Shown: piece after piece, positions 10,852 through 21,816 of the stretch
Numbering within the stretch: position 1 is the stretch's first letter
How the letters are laid out: every line of letters starts with the position of its first letter
DNA from: Salticus scenicus
Lineage: Eukaryota; Arthropoda; Arachnida; Araneae; Salticidae
NCBI GenBank assembly: GCA_963930645.1
Contig: OZ005648.1
Span: 241,123,436 to 241,187,435 of the forward strand
Length of the DNA: 64,000 nucleotides
Reading direction: 5' to 3'
Made by a program: the position numbers and the translations under genes
Notes under the pieces: generated by a model
The model's database searches: none
Seen by the model: only the letters and a program-made list of their open reading frames with translations
What the model was told of the DNA's origin: nothing

Positions 10852-10869
10852 GTCCCTGTTCGGGCGCCA
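10852..10869 (-). other. BEL primer-binding site (tRNA-Lys type)
   Basis: Seven bases inside the 5' LTR the minus strand reads TGGCGCCCGAACAGGGAC, complementary to the 3' end of a tRNA-Lys(UUU)-type tRNA including CCA. It would prime minus-strand DNA synthesis. Confidence 0.88.
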
Positions 10870-10876
10870 ATATTTA

Positions 10877-11254
10877 TGTCGCTAAAATTCTTAACGACTT
10901 TATAAAAATCATCATTCAAACACATGTCGCTACTTTGGCGACTCATTTCAGATATATCTTTTCATAAATAGTTATTAATAAACATTTTCAGAATATTAAA
11001 TTTAAATAAGGTAAATATCTTACCTTATCGGTCCAGATTCGTGGGGACTGCCGGCCACTGTAGGTTCCTTTCTATTCATTGGAGTCGATTGAAGTCTTAA
11101 AACGAAATTAATAGGATATCATTTTGAGACATACATTTATTACATACTACAAAGACGAATACGAAGAACACACTGAGTGGAAAAGAAGAAAACAAAACAT
11201 TATTATCGGCGCGCAGCGCCATCTACAGGTTTTAGATTAGACCAATAAATAACA
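10877..11254 (-). repeat. BEL 5' LTR
   Basis: Same 378 bp as 4860-5237 with two substitutions. It contains the element's promoter by position, but no clear TATA box is assigned. Followed by the CATTC target duplication at 11255-11259. Confidence 0.95.
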
Positions 11255-11259
11255 CATTC

Positions 11260-11406
11260 TACTAGTTGAAAGGATTTCCACAGCCGTGAAACAACGCTGT
11301 GGGCGATATCGAACTCCCTGGCAACATATGTTATTTTTCGCCCTTCTTCGATCTTTCCAATAATTCGGCCACGCGTAAAATTGTCTAAGGGATATCGGGA
11401 AGACAT
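11260..11406 (-). pseudogene. Tc1 transposase N-terminal DNA-binding part
   Basis: Starts at 11406 with an ATG and reads MSSRYPLDNFTRGRIIGKIE, then REFDIAHSVVSRLWKSFQ: the paired-type helix-turn-helix that binds the Tc1 inverted repeats. The frame runs into the BEL LTR, so it is truncated after about 50 residues. The remaining transposase resumes at 4859 and then 2706, in a frame offset by one base, so the gene had already lost its frame or lost it later. Confidence 0.85.
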
Positions 11407-12268
11407 GCCGAAAATTTTAACTTCGTCAATTAAATCTTTCCCGTAAAACTTTCAATAACAACTGTCCATACGCGTCAAATCCTTTAAAGCTCTTACCAGC
11501 GCTTTCACGATCACATGATGAACAAATGTTGAAAAGAAAATTTTACTTACGCACACCTCTTCTTACTGTATCCCGCACTTATTCTAATTTTCCACATTTT
11601 GCGTTCTTTCATTTTGTGGTTGCTGGTTGCTGTGGGTGATAGTGTTATCCCCCTTCAGCAATTGTCTATCAATGTATGTTGTTCTACAAGGATTAATATT
11701 TTATTTTTAAAACTAACGTATTATTATCATGTTTTTATTAACTATAGGGGAGGGTGGGGTTGAATGGGACAATAGCTAGATTTTTATGTTTTTCAAGCAC
11801 CAGAATCCTGACATTTTTTCTGATATATGGCAGTACACTGAGGTCATTCATCAAGTGTAGTTTCAGAATTGTCCTATACATAAAATGGAAAAAAAAAATT
11901 AAAGAGCTGCCAAAGTAAGTTTTTACTGATTCAATTAAGAATTAGTTAAGACATAAACTATTTGCTACACGTTAATATAACTGTTATATGGTGAAAAGGC
12001 ATAATCTTTTATTGTGTTTATGATATTCAATAATATTGACAATTGTTCATTAAGCCTATTTCCTGTTTTATATTATCATGTGGTGGTTGGGATGAATGGG
12101 ACAGTTTGAATGGGGATGAATGGGACATTCCCCACTATGTGCTAATTTTAAATTGTACACAAGAATTATATTAAAACAAATCTTAAATAGATTTTCAATA
12201 TTTTTATAACCTGTAGTTCAGTAGTTATAACATGGAATTGTAAAAGTAGCATCGATTTAGCGAAAAAT

Positions 12269-13627
12269 TAGTTGGCATAGGTGAACTCTGCTCAGTTCCC
12301 CATCATATTTATGTTCTCATAAATTTCTAGTGCGAGACATATTATAATCATCTTAAAAGAAATGAATTTGACCAAAGCTTGATACAGTGACAGAATGAAA
12401 TCCCCGCCTAATAGGCTATCCACCGTTCACTTCGATATATTTATCTTATTCTAATCTATTAATTTATTTTATCAGGGTCAATTCCGTTGTTTACTTTTCA
12501 TGCTAATATTTACAATGCAATAATCCTCAAAATTCATATTTATATGAAAAATTTACAATTTCGCTATGTTGATAAAATCGTAAATTTCTAATAATTTACG
12601 AAATTTTCCTATTAGAATATTTGTATTCAATCATGTTCAAACAAATATCATAAATGTAATTTTGAAGTTGTCTAATGTTTTTGTGATCCTCAAAATGGAA
12701 GTTTATGCTCAATTTTGCCATATTCTGACATGTTAAGTAAAGAGTAAATTCCAAATAACTTACGAATTTTTTAAATTGAAAAAATCATAGTCTATGATAT
12801 TCATGCCAGTATCCTAAATAATATTTCGAAAGTGTTTTGACATCTTTACGATGAAAATATCCCTCAAGATTGACGTTTATGTGAAATTTTGCTCTATTCT
12901 GCCATGTTAAAAAATTCGTAAATTTCCAATAATTTACGAAATTTTTATATTCGAAAATTCATAGTCATTAATAATCATGCCAGTCCCCTAAATAATATTT
13001 CAAAAGTAGTCTGACATCTTTATAATGAAAAAATATCTCTCAAAATTGACGTTTATGTGAAATTTTGCCCTATACTGCCATGTTAAGAAATTCGTAAATT
13101 TCCAAAAACTTGCGAAAATTTCAAAGTAGCATATTTATAGTTACTGATGTTCATTCCGGCATCAAAACCGATACTTTAAAACTGGTCTGACATTTTTACA
13201 CTAAAAAGTTTCCATTTAATGCACGTTTAAGTGAATTTTTGTCCTATTCTCCCATGTTAAGAAAATCGTAGATTTCTCATAACTTACGAAGTTTTTTAAT
13301 TCGAATGTTGCAAATGAATAGGGTTCTTGCCAGTATCGAAAGTAATATTTTACAACTGATCTGACCTCTCTGCGATCATTTGTTTGTGAGATATCGTGTT
13401 AACAGAGTAACAAACTAACGAACTAACACACTAACGGACTGACACACTAACGGACTAACACACTAACGGACTAACACACTAACAGACACCCTACAGACCG
13501 ACACCATACAAATTTTATCATTTTCGGATTCCTCACGCCTGAAAACGTATAAAAAAGTCAAAAAACCGAGGTCGAAATTTTTCTCGATTACCTAAGTTCC
13601 CCATACCTATAGTATGATGGGGAACTA
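12269..13627. repeat. Terminal-hairpin repeat, copy 1
   Basis: Begins TAGTTGGCATAGG...CAGTTCCCCATCAT and ends AGTTCCCCATACCTATAG / TATGATGGGGAACTA, so both ends fold back. The middle holds diverged modules of about 175-180 bp (ATTTTGCCCTATTCTGCCATGTTAA; TGACATCTTTACGATGAAAA). Near the right end are short tandem repeats of CACACTAACGGACTAA (13408-13490) and a block reading, on the minus strand, TTTCGACCTCGGTTTTTTGA then TATACGTTTTCAGGC, shared with the family members at 22910 and 29292. Confidence 0.75.
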
Positions 13628-13680
13628 ATAGATTGAAATTAATTGTTCTGATTTTTGTTTATACTAATTATGTTTAAGAC

Positions 13681-14979
13681 TAGTTGGCATAGGGGGACTA
13701 TGCTCAGTTCCTCATCATTTTTATGTTCTCATAAATTTCTAGTGCGAGACATATTATAATCATGTTAAAAGAAATGAATTTGACCAAAGCTTGATACAGT
13801 GACAGAATGAAATCCCCGCCTAATAGGCTATCCACCGTTCACTTCGATATATTTATCTTATTCTAATCTATTAATTTATTTTATCAGGGTCAAATCTGTT
13901 GTTTAGTTTTCATACTACTATTTCCAATGCAATAATCCTCAAAATTCATATTTATATGAAAAATTTACAATTTCGCTATGTTGATAAAATCGTAAATTAC
14001 GAACTATTTACGAAATTTTTCTATTAGAATATTTGTATTCAATCATGTTCAAACAAATATCATAAATATAATTTTGAAGTTGTTTTTGTTTAATGTATTT
14101 ATGATCCTCAAAATGGAAGTTTATGCTCAATTTTGCCTTTTTCTGACATGTTAAGTAAATCGTAAATTCCAAATAATTTACGAATTTTTTTAAATTGAAA
14201 AAATCGTAGTCTATGATATTCATGCCAGTATCCTAAATAATATTTCGAAAGTGGTTTGACATCTTTACGATGAAAATATCCCTCAAGATTGACGTTTATG
14301 TGAGATTTCGCTCTATTCTGCCATGTTAAGAAATTCGTAATTTTCTAATAACTTACGAAATTTTTATATTCGAAAATTCATAGTCATTAATATTTATACC
14401 AGTGTTCTAAATAATATTTCAAAAGTAGTCTGACATCTTTAAGATGAAAATCTCTCTCAAAATTGACGTTTATGTGAAATTTTGCCGTAATTCGTAAATT
14501 TCCAATAACTTGCGAAATTTTGAAGGTAGCATATTTATAGTTACTGATGTTCATTCCGGCATCAAAACTGATATTTTAAGACAGGTCTGACAATTTTACA
14601 GTAAAAAGTTTCCATTTAATGCACGTTTAAGTGAATTTTTGTCCTATTCTCCCATGTTAAGAAAATCGTAAATTTCTCATAACTTACAAAGTTTTTTAAT
14701 TCGAATGTTGTAAATAAATAGGATTCTTGCCAGTATCGAAAGTAATATTTTAAAACTGATCTGACCTCTCTGTGACAATTTGTTCGTGAGATATCGTGTT
14801 AACAGACTAACAAACTAACGGACTAACACACTAACAGACACCCTACAGACAGACACCATACAAATTTTGTCATTTTCGGATTCCTCACACCTGAAAACGT
14901 ATAAAAAAGTCAAAAAACATAGGTCGAAATTTTTCACGATTACCTAAGTTCCCCATACCTATAGTATGATGTGGAACTA
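13681..14979. repeat. Terminal-hairpin repeat, copy 2
   Basis: Direct copy of 12269-13627 separated by 53 bp. It has the same start, module order and terminal palindrome, with scattered substitutions and fewer CTAACGGACTAACACA units. A more decayed relative lies at 47960-48600 on the other strand. Confidence 0.75.
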
Positions 14980-15871
14980 AAAATTATAAGTTAGAATATT
15001 CAATTCAACTTAAATCAATATATATAAAAAAATTAAATAAATAAACTAACAATAATTTGATTAAAATCACAATTTCAATCAAGCTAATTAAATAAATCCT
15101 GGTGATTTTTAATGTAATACACAATAGAATGCTGATTTTTCCCGATCAGTCGGAAACAAAAATTTATCTGGATAATTTGTACTCTATTATAATGATTTAT
15201 CTCTTTCTAGTGTCTTATTTGTTTATTTATTTTTAGATTAGATCTTATTAAATTAAATTACCAAAGCCTAGAGCACTAGGAACTGTGCGAACCAAAGGAC
15301 TTTTGCCTTTTGATGCTAATTTGAGTCAATACATCAGTTTATGTAATTTCAGTAAATTCATAGTGTATAATAAAATCACATAAACCAATTTAACTTTAAA
15401 AATTTATTTACTTTCCATTTTGTTTTCGTTTCTTTGTTAACTCCAGTCCTATACCATTCATCTCCAATCATGTCCCATTTATCCCCATTGGTGGGGATGA
15501 ACGGGACGATGTATATGCATGTATATATATATATATATATATAATTAAAAATGATAACTTTTTATTAAAGTTAGTATGTTTATATATAACTGATTACTGA
15601 AGTGTACTTATGAGCAATGTTACAAAATTCTGAATTACATATGGTTAACGTTATCAGTAAAAACATGAAAAACGTCCCATTCATCCCCACTCTCCCCTAA
15701 TATATTTATAAGTCTGTGGATACTGGAAACGACTGTAAAAAGTGATTAAAATTAAATAAACAGAAAATTTAAAAACATGGTATATAAAAAGTTTTTTTTT
15801 TATCTTGTAATTATTTATTTATGTGTATAAATAACACCAGAGAGAAAGAAAGAGGGAGAGAGAGAATAATG

Positions 15872-15956
15872 TAATTAAAATAATAATAATAATAATATAA
15901 TAATAATAATATAATAATAATAATAATAATAATATAATAACAATAATAATAATAAT
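15872..15956 (+). repeat. (ATA)n/(TAA)n microsatellite
   Basis: Imperfect AAT/ATA trinucleotide run next to the left piggyBac-like end. A similar run (24664-24692) lies beyond the right end. Confidence 0.85.
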
Positions 15957-16067
15957 TGTAATCAAGATAATTCCCATTAACCCTTTAACGTTCACTCCAT
16001 ATTTTCTTCTAAAAACTGCTAAACTGATTTTAATATTGGCTATTAGATACATAACTGATCATAAATA

Positions 16068-17142
16068 CAGTACGCGACAAAAAAAAAAAAAAAAAAGCCG
16101 CACTTGAGAAAAAATTACTTATACCTTTTTAATTTGTAATAACTTTAAAATTAAGGGTCGAAACAAATAAAACTGTCTTGTTTGCATAATACCAAAGGTA
16201 TGAAATGATACCTATGTACATTTTCGATTTAATAATTCGTTTTATTGCACTCTACAAAGTACTTTTTAAAAATCTGCATAAAACTTTCTTTTTGAATATA
16301 ATGCAATAACCACGCACTTTGTATTCTATTATGATTTATTATATGAAATAAACAAGTTATATTTTAATATATGAAATAAAACTATTTATTTGTTAGATCT
16401 AAGCAATTTTTTATTAAAAATATGTATTCTGCATTGGGTTAATTCCACCTTTATATGGAATTACTGCTTTAATGCGCAATGGTATAGTTTTATACAGTGT
16501 TTTAATATAAATCTCAGAAATTTCAATGTGCCAAATATCACAAATAATTTTTTCTAGTTCTGGCAGAGTTATAGGCTGCAAATTTCGAATCCTCTCCCCT
16601 CTCCCCCGCCTTTTTATATAGACTAAACATTTTCGAGCGGATCGCGATTAGGATTATTTCCATGTCTGGTAAAGAAGAAATTATATTATATCCTTTGTGG
16701 GATTTAACTTAAAGTGAAAAAAGTTATGATTATTTACAGAATTATAGGTTCTCATGGGAATGGATAAGAAATTTTGACAATTTGAAGTGAACAAACTTAC
16801 CACAGATGCCGTGTAGTAAGGTGCATTATCATCTTAAAATAGTGTTTGCAGAAATGTGCAAGATACCTCCAAAATAGTCGGTCAGGCACCACTTTTATGA
16901 AAATTGTGCTTTATTTCGAATTAATTGATCCCTTGAGCATAAAAATTTGCTCGATTGTTTGAAAATTATGCACCTCCGTACCATAATGTACGGATAATGT
17001 GTCACTGTTTTAAAAGTGAGATTTTCATTAAGTCGGTCATGTTTTCGTTGTCAGATCTGCTTGTTTTCTTTAGCTCGAAATAAGTTAAAATTGACTCATC
17101 AAAGAGAACCAGTCCAGCTCAATAATTAACTAATGATTTTTT

Positions 17143-17176
<34 letters not shown>

Positions 17177-17755
17177 TACTGAGGTCTTGCTTACCTATTT
17201 CTCTTCACTAAGAATGGAATTTTTTCAAATTTTCTGTCATTTAAACCTGCTTTGTTTAATAGTTGCTATACTGTAGTTAAAGAAATTATGCTGCTAAACA
17301 CTTTTCCTGAATCTCTTTTATGTTCTAAATGTAATACAAACTGATTTGATAAGCAATGGCTTTTTAACTTTCGGTCATCTCGCTTGGATGAGCAACATGG
17401 CCGCCTAAAATCAAATTTCCAGTTTAAACGGCCAAAAAAATTTAGATCTTGCTAAAAACCCTTTTACCATATTTCGTTAACATTTAATTATTTTTGCCAT
17501 CTCATGTATTAAAATATTTTTTGATTTTCATTCAAAAATTTATACTTTTTGTGCCATCGTTAACTGCCTTATTCTTACCATTTTTGAAATAATTTCTAAA
17601 ATTACAATTTTACTGACAATTGCATTTTGTTTTTAACACTGGACTCAATGCTAAAGTGTATGTGGAGGACAACATAATAAAATCTGTTCGAAAATTTGCT
17701 TTTTAAACGATAAAATTGGCGGTTGTAGAAGGCGAAAATTAAAATAACGAAGTGC

Positions 17756-17789
<34 letters not shown>

Positions 17790-17799
17790 TCGCTTAGCG
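16068..17799 (-). mobile_element. Decayed Tc1/mariner element with A-tract TIRs
   Basis: TA then CAGTACGCGACAAAAA (left), and on the minus strand TA then CGCTAAGCGACAAAAA (right). Both continue through a 17-30 base A run into GC(C/T)GCACTT. Length 1732 bp, standard for Tc1. The A runs inside the TIR now differ in length between ends. Confidence 0.75.
16420..17115 (-). pseudogene. Tc1/mariner transposase relic
   Basis: Minus-strand fragments in several frames. VLFDESILTYFELKK near 17090 has the first Asp. DDNAPYYTASV near 16810-16830 has the second Asp with the usual NAP motif. A C-terminal piece reads RIRNLQPITLPELEKIICD and AVIPYKGGINPMQ (near 16435-16600). Stop codons and shifts separate them, and the N-terminal DNA-binding region is not recognisable. 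A dead copy. Confidence 0.7.
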
Positions 17800-18161
17800 T
17801 ATGTTTAAAAAAATTTTTAAGTAGTATTTTTATTTTTCGAGAATTTTTTGGCTTTAAACCTCTGTGAGCTAACCTTATTTAAATTCAAATAATAGTAGTT
17901 CACTTAATAAATAAATAATTTTTTAAGTAAATGCTATAATATGAAAAAAGAAAGAAAGAAAAAGAAAAACTCGCAATAGTTATTTCAAGTCAAAATGGAT
18001 GAAGCATGGCTCTTAATCAGGTGAAAAAAAATAGTCTTGAATGAATTATTTTAAAACAGTAACTACACCCTCGCGCTTAATGAGAAATTAAAAAACTTCT
18101 GCTTTCGACTTCCTCTGGAATACATTTTGATAAATATTTGATTAATGCTGCTATCTATCTA

Positions 18162-18722
18162 TAGTCCAGGCAACGAAGGCCAAAATTTGACGAATAGAAA
18201 AAAAAAAAAAAAAAAAAAAAATCGTGTAGTTTTGAAATTTTGCATACTCATAGCCGAGAGGGTCCTGAACAACATACTAAAAGTCCCTGCCCGTGGTGGG
18301 TGAGCGGGGGGCAGGGGGGGGCATTTAAGGGGGGCACTTTTCAGTTTTTATTAAATATCTTAAAAACTATCGCATTTAGAGAGCAAATGTCAATTACAAA
18401 ATTAATCTACGTAAAATTTCCTACAAAAATGTATATTACATTTTGTTAGTATGATCAATAGTTTAGAAGATATAGGGGGATGAAATAACACATTTTCTTG
18501 AAAAATTCCTTTTTGCAATAGTAAAATCAACTAAAGTGTGCAATTAAAAGTGTTCTTGTCAAATATTTTCTAATGTACAAAATAAATATGTACATAGGGA
18601 ATATGCAAGGATAATACAGCATGTTTTGTAAGTTTTAAGTAATTTTAAGGCTAGTAGGCGCAAGTGGCGGTTTGAGTAAAAATCCAGATAACGAAGACCC
18701 AAAACCGATCAACATTAAAAAA
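18162..18722 (+). repeat. Repeat A, copy 1
   Basis: Starts TAGTCCAGGCAACGAAGG, then an A run, ATCGTGTAGTTTTGAAATTT, GGGTCCTGAACAACATACTA, a G-rich patch (18300-18345), and ends with AGGCTAGTAGGCGCAAGTGG ... CCGATCAACATT. It lies inverted relative to the two copies at 23370-24390, making a large inverted repeat with a 5-kb spacer. Confidence 0.75.
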
Positions 18723-18851
18723 AAATCTAGAGTGACTCCACTCGACTTTCCGAACATTGAGTAATTAACAGTTTTGTAGATAAAGTAAAGAAAGAGGAGT
18801 TGTTAAACAAACAAAAGAGATAAAACCATAATAAAGTGTTTGAGTATTTTT

Positions 18852-20386
18852 ACTTCCTTATACAAAGTATAAGGAAGTATAGTAATCCCGATTTGCGAAA
18901 TGGATTTTGTATTTCACATTGCTCGAAAACGAATGATCGCTGAATGTTGTCAATTTATACGTGTGACTGTCATGATGTATAGTTGTACACCTGCAAGTGT
19001 TGTCTTCACACGAGCTCTCGTTTTAGAGATATAAGCGATTTTACACGATTTTTCGTGACGTCTGTATGTGTGTGTGTGTGTGTGTGTGTGTCTGTGTGTG
19101 TGTGTGTATGTCGCATAACTCAAAAACGGTTGGACGTAGAAAGTTGCGAATTGGTACATAGGTTTGTTATAACATCTAGTTGTGCACCTCTCTTTTTGGA
19201 CTTTGTATGATTTTCCGTTTTGGAGATATTTAGGAGAATTAGGTTCATAATGACCAAAAATACATAGGTTTTGGCCATAATGTATCAAAAAACGGTAATA
19301 ACTCAAAAACGATTTTACGTAGAAAGTTGCGAATTGATACATAGGTTTGTTATAACATCTAGTTGTGCACCTCCCTTTTTGGACTTTGTATGATTTTCCA
19401 TTTTGGAGATATTTAGGAAAATTAGGTTCATAATGACCAAAAATACATAGGTTTTGGCCATAATGTATCAAAAAACGGTTTGGACAAATCTTGCAATTTA
19501 ACTGACTTCCCGACTAGCTAGACATTTGAAACTTTCAGAAAAGCTCAGAACACGTTGACAATGCGTTTTTTTTATATTTTTGGCCAGCTGTTTCCGATAC
19601 CTGCTGCCTTCAGCAACGTTTATGTGATTTAACAGAAAAATTATTTAACTAACTCCCCGACTAGCTAGACATTTGAAACTTTCATAATAGATCAGAACAC
19701 GGTGAAAATGCATTTTTAAATACTTTTAGCCAACTGTTTAGGGTCCCTGTTGCCTTCAGCAGCGTTACCAGTACAAATCTTGCAATCGATTTTTAACTAA
19801 CTTCCCGTCTAGCTAGACATTTAAAACTTCCAGAAAAGCCCAGAACACGGTGACAATGCATTTTTTAAAATATTTTTAGCCAATTGTTTCGTGTCACTGC
19901 TGCCTTCGGCAGCGTTTATATGGTTCAACAGAAAATTTATTTAACTAACTTCCTGACTAGCTATACATTTGAAACTTTTAGAATAGTTTCAAACATGGTG
20001 AAAATGCATTTTTTTAATACTTTTAGCCAACTGTTTCAGGTCGCTGCTACCTTCGGCAGCGTTTATATGATTCAACAGAAAATTTATTTAACTAACTTCC
20101 CGACTAGCTAGACATTTGAAACTTTCAGAATAGTTCAGAACACGGTGAAAATGCATTTTTTAAATAATTTTAGCCAATATTTTCGGGTCTCTGCTGCCTT
20201 CGTCAGCATTACCAGTACAAATCTTGCAATCTGTTTTTAACTAACTTTCAGAAAAGCTCAAAACACGGTGATAATTCATTTTTTTTAAATATTTTTATCC
20301 AACTTTTTCGGGCCCAATGTCAATGTTTTTTAACATTATGAATATTTCTAAAAGTGTATAAGGAAGTCATGTGGTGCCCACATCAG
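18852..20386 (+). repeat. Terminal-hairpin repeat, satellite-bearing copy
   Basis: Opens with a perfect palindrome (18852-18878: ACTTCCTTATAC, AAA, then its complement). It continues through (TG)n at 19067-19107, a duplicated 183-bp unit (19112-19480), an array of 147-148 bp units (19484-20330), and ends GTATAAGGAAGTCATGTGG/TGCCCACATC. The two ends share TATAAGGAAGT. It is non-coding; a 173-codon minus-strand open frame at 18950-19471 is just the repeat read through. Confidence 0.7.
19484..20330 (+). repeat. Satellite, unit about 147.6 bp
   Basis: The landmark CTAGCTAGACATTTGAAAC falls at 19514, 19661, 19809, 19957 and 20104, so spacings are 147, 148, 148 and 147. Each unit has CAGAACACGGTGAAAATGCA and CTGCTGCCTTCGGCAGCGTT. 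A sixth unit (20205-20330) is internally deleted. Solitary units occur at 1190 and 45355. Confidence 0.85.
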
Positions 20387-20619
20387 ATTTTTTTTCATAT
20401 ATTACACGATGTTTTATTTAACGCTACTGAACTTTGAGCCCATAGATCATAATGATAAATAATTTTCGTTGTGTCCCTGTAAAAAACCTATAAATGCTAG
20501 ATTCACCAAAATGCTTATAGTTAGAGCAACAGTGATTTATAATATTCATATAAATTTTCAGCGCAATTGAATAAGGCATTTAGATGCTATCGCACTTTTA
20601 ACTAGTGTGCTGTGGCCAC

Positions 20620-20665
20620 CACATGACTTTCTTCTATATTTTCCTATACAAATTCACTCAGTAAA
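20620..20665 (-). repeat. Solitary end of a terminal-hairpin repeat
   Basis: The minus strand reads GTATAGGAAAATATAGAAG, then AAAGTCATGTGGTGGCCACA, the same 3' end as the copy finishing at 30473. Confidence 0.65.
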
Positions 20666-20984
20666 AATAATTTATTAAAATTATTATTTAAAAAAATTAT
20701 CTTCCATGATAATGCAAATGATTTCTATATTAGAGAAGTAGTGTAACACTAAATGTCAATAAAAAGTCAATTTTATTGCCAATATTACATTAATATATAT
20801 ATATATATATATATACAGGGTGTCCTAAAAGTTCCAGTAGTCCAACTTAAAGAACTCATTGTGTCCATGATTTTTTTTAATATTAAATTTTATCGACTGC
20901 TTATTATTGCACCAGTTCTTTATTTTTTATAGTTTGTTTCTTTTCTCGCTCAAGTTGTGTGAAAATAAAGTTTTATGTTATTTT

Positions 20985-21665
20985 GTTCTTCATAGTGAAA
21001 TGTTTTTATCACGCATTCAGAGAATTTCGCAGTTTGAAGCTTATTTTGAATGTAAATCGTATGAAAGATGCAAAGATATTTGGCGATATAAATATAGATG
21101 ATGCAATACCGAGTAAAAATGTGCTATATCAGTTCATTCGACAATTTCATAATACAGGTGTTGTGCAGGTGGGTACAAGTTTCTCTACAAGAAGTCACTC
21201 CCAGCATGTTAAAACACGTTTCTAAACACATGCGCACAGGGCCCGATTAAGCTTTGAAGCTAGGGGAAGCTCAGTATCATTTCTGGGGCCCCCTTTCATT
21301 TCGGATTTTTTTTTTTTTTTTTTTTTTTCATTCATATACCTGGGTGGTTTCTACACACAATATTAAAATCGCATAACTTATTAATTAAGAACATTCAGAT
21401 TTTTGAGGCTAAATAACAGATTTTTCCCAAAATAGTGAGTATTTTGCCTTGCTTTAGGCAACCTTTCTCAGAAAAAATTCAATCTGAGGGTGAAAATATG
21501 AAACAGAAATTCCAAGAACATATTTTTAGTCATTTTAGGGCCCCCTCTTAAATTTTAGAGGGGAAGCTTGTGCTTCCTGAGCCTTTTGGGTAATCAGGCC
21601 CCCTGCATGCGCAAACGAGTTCAGCGTTGCCTCCTAGAAAAAGGTGGACATTTTGAACATTTATT
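20985..21665 (+). pseudogene. DUF4817-type transposase relic
   Basis: The N-terminal helix-turn-helix is readable in two frames (ISQFEAYFECKSYERCKDIW near 21040; IPSKNVLYQFIRQFHNTGVV near 21107-21165). After 21180 it jumps to the C-terminal region, which resumes after the MITE as RKRVQRCLLEKGGHFEHLL and a stop near 21665. The DDE core is absent, so this is a deletion derivative that depended on another copy. Confidence 0.65.
21237..21605. mobile_element. hAT MITE
   Basis: 369 bp with ends CAGGGCCCGATTAAG and, on the minus strand, CAGGGGGCCTGATTACCC. The exact 8-bp duplication CATGCGCA lies at 21229-21236 and 21606-21613. CAGGG ends with 8 bp are the hAT signature. It has a poly-T run and no ORF, and is inserted in the DUF4817 relic. 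Confidence 0.85.
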
Positions 21666-21816
21666 ATAAATGCAAGTTCTGTATTTTTTCCTCCGTTATT
21701 TTAAACGTGCCTTTTATCATTAGCATAAAAATAATCGTTTTAAGGTTTGTTGTTTTGTAAATAAAAAATACATCAGCGTCAGTACTGGAACTTTTAGGAC
21801 ACTCTGTATATATATA

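Larger units (their letters stand above)
4860..11254 (-). mobile_element. Full-length BEL/Pao LTR retrotransposon
   Basis: 6395 bp with two 378-bp LTRs, target duplication CATTC (4855-4859 and 11255-11259), primer-binding site, and one uninterrupted gag-pol frame on the minus strand. The LTRs differ at two positions (AACACG/AATACG and TTAATATC/TTATTATC). Near-identical LTRs and an open ORF mean a recent, possibly still active insertion. It landed in the N-terminal third of an already dead Tc1 transposase. No envelope-like ORF is present. Confidence 0.96.
1601..11674 (-). mobile_element. Tc1-family DNA transposon, split by two insertions
   Basis: The left end reads TA then CACTGCTGGACAATTGCTAA. 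The right end, read on the minus strand from 11674, is CATTGATAGACAATTGCTGA followed by TA, so the ends match at about 16 of 20 positions and both are TA-flanked. Removing the 2133-bp insertion with its 9-bp duplication and the 6395-bp BEL element with its 5-bp duplication leaves about 1.53 kb, a normal Tc1 length. The transposase lies on the minus strand in two pieces and is frame-damaged, so the copy is dead and older than both insertions. Confidence 0.85.
11747..15697. mobile_element. TA-flanked TIR element with GGGATGAATGGGAC motif
   Basis: Ends are GGGGAGGGTGGGGTTGAATG (left) and, on the minus strand, GGGGAGAGTGGGGATGAATG (right), each next to TA. The motif GGGGATGAATGGGACA or its complement recurs inside both ends (near 12092, 12113, 15460, 15485), like subterminal transposase sites. 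The 3.95-kb body has no transposase; two 1.3-kb non-coding repeats fill most of it. The superfamily is not determined. Confidence 0.65.
20816..21806 (+). mobile_element. TA-flanked mariner-type element (DUF4817 class), internally deleted
   Basis: Ends CAGGGTGTCCTAAAAGTTCC and, on the minus strand, CAGAGTGTCCTAAAAGTTCC, flanked by TA within (TA)n. It contains the start and end of a transposase but not its catalytic core, plus a hAT MITE. Confidence 0.8.

Noticed and set aside
18950..19471. 173-codon open frame on the minus strand
   Set aside because: It reads through (TG)n and a duplicated 183-bp non-coding unit; the protein repeats itself only because the DNA does.
19484..20330. CRISPR-like or coding array
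   Set aside because: Contiguous 147-148 bp units with stops in all frames; a satellite.
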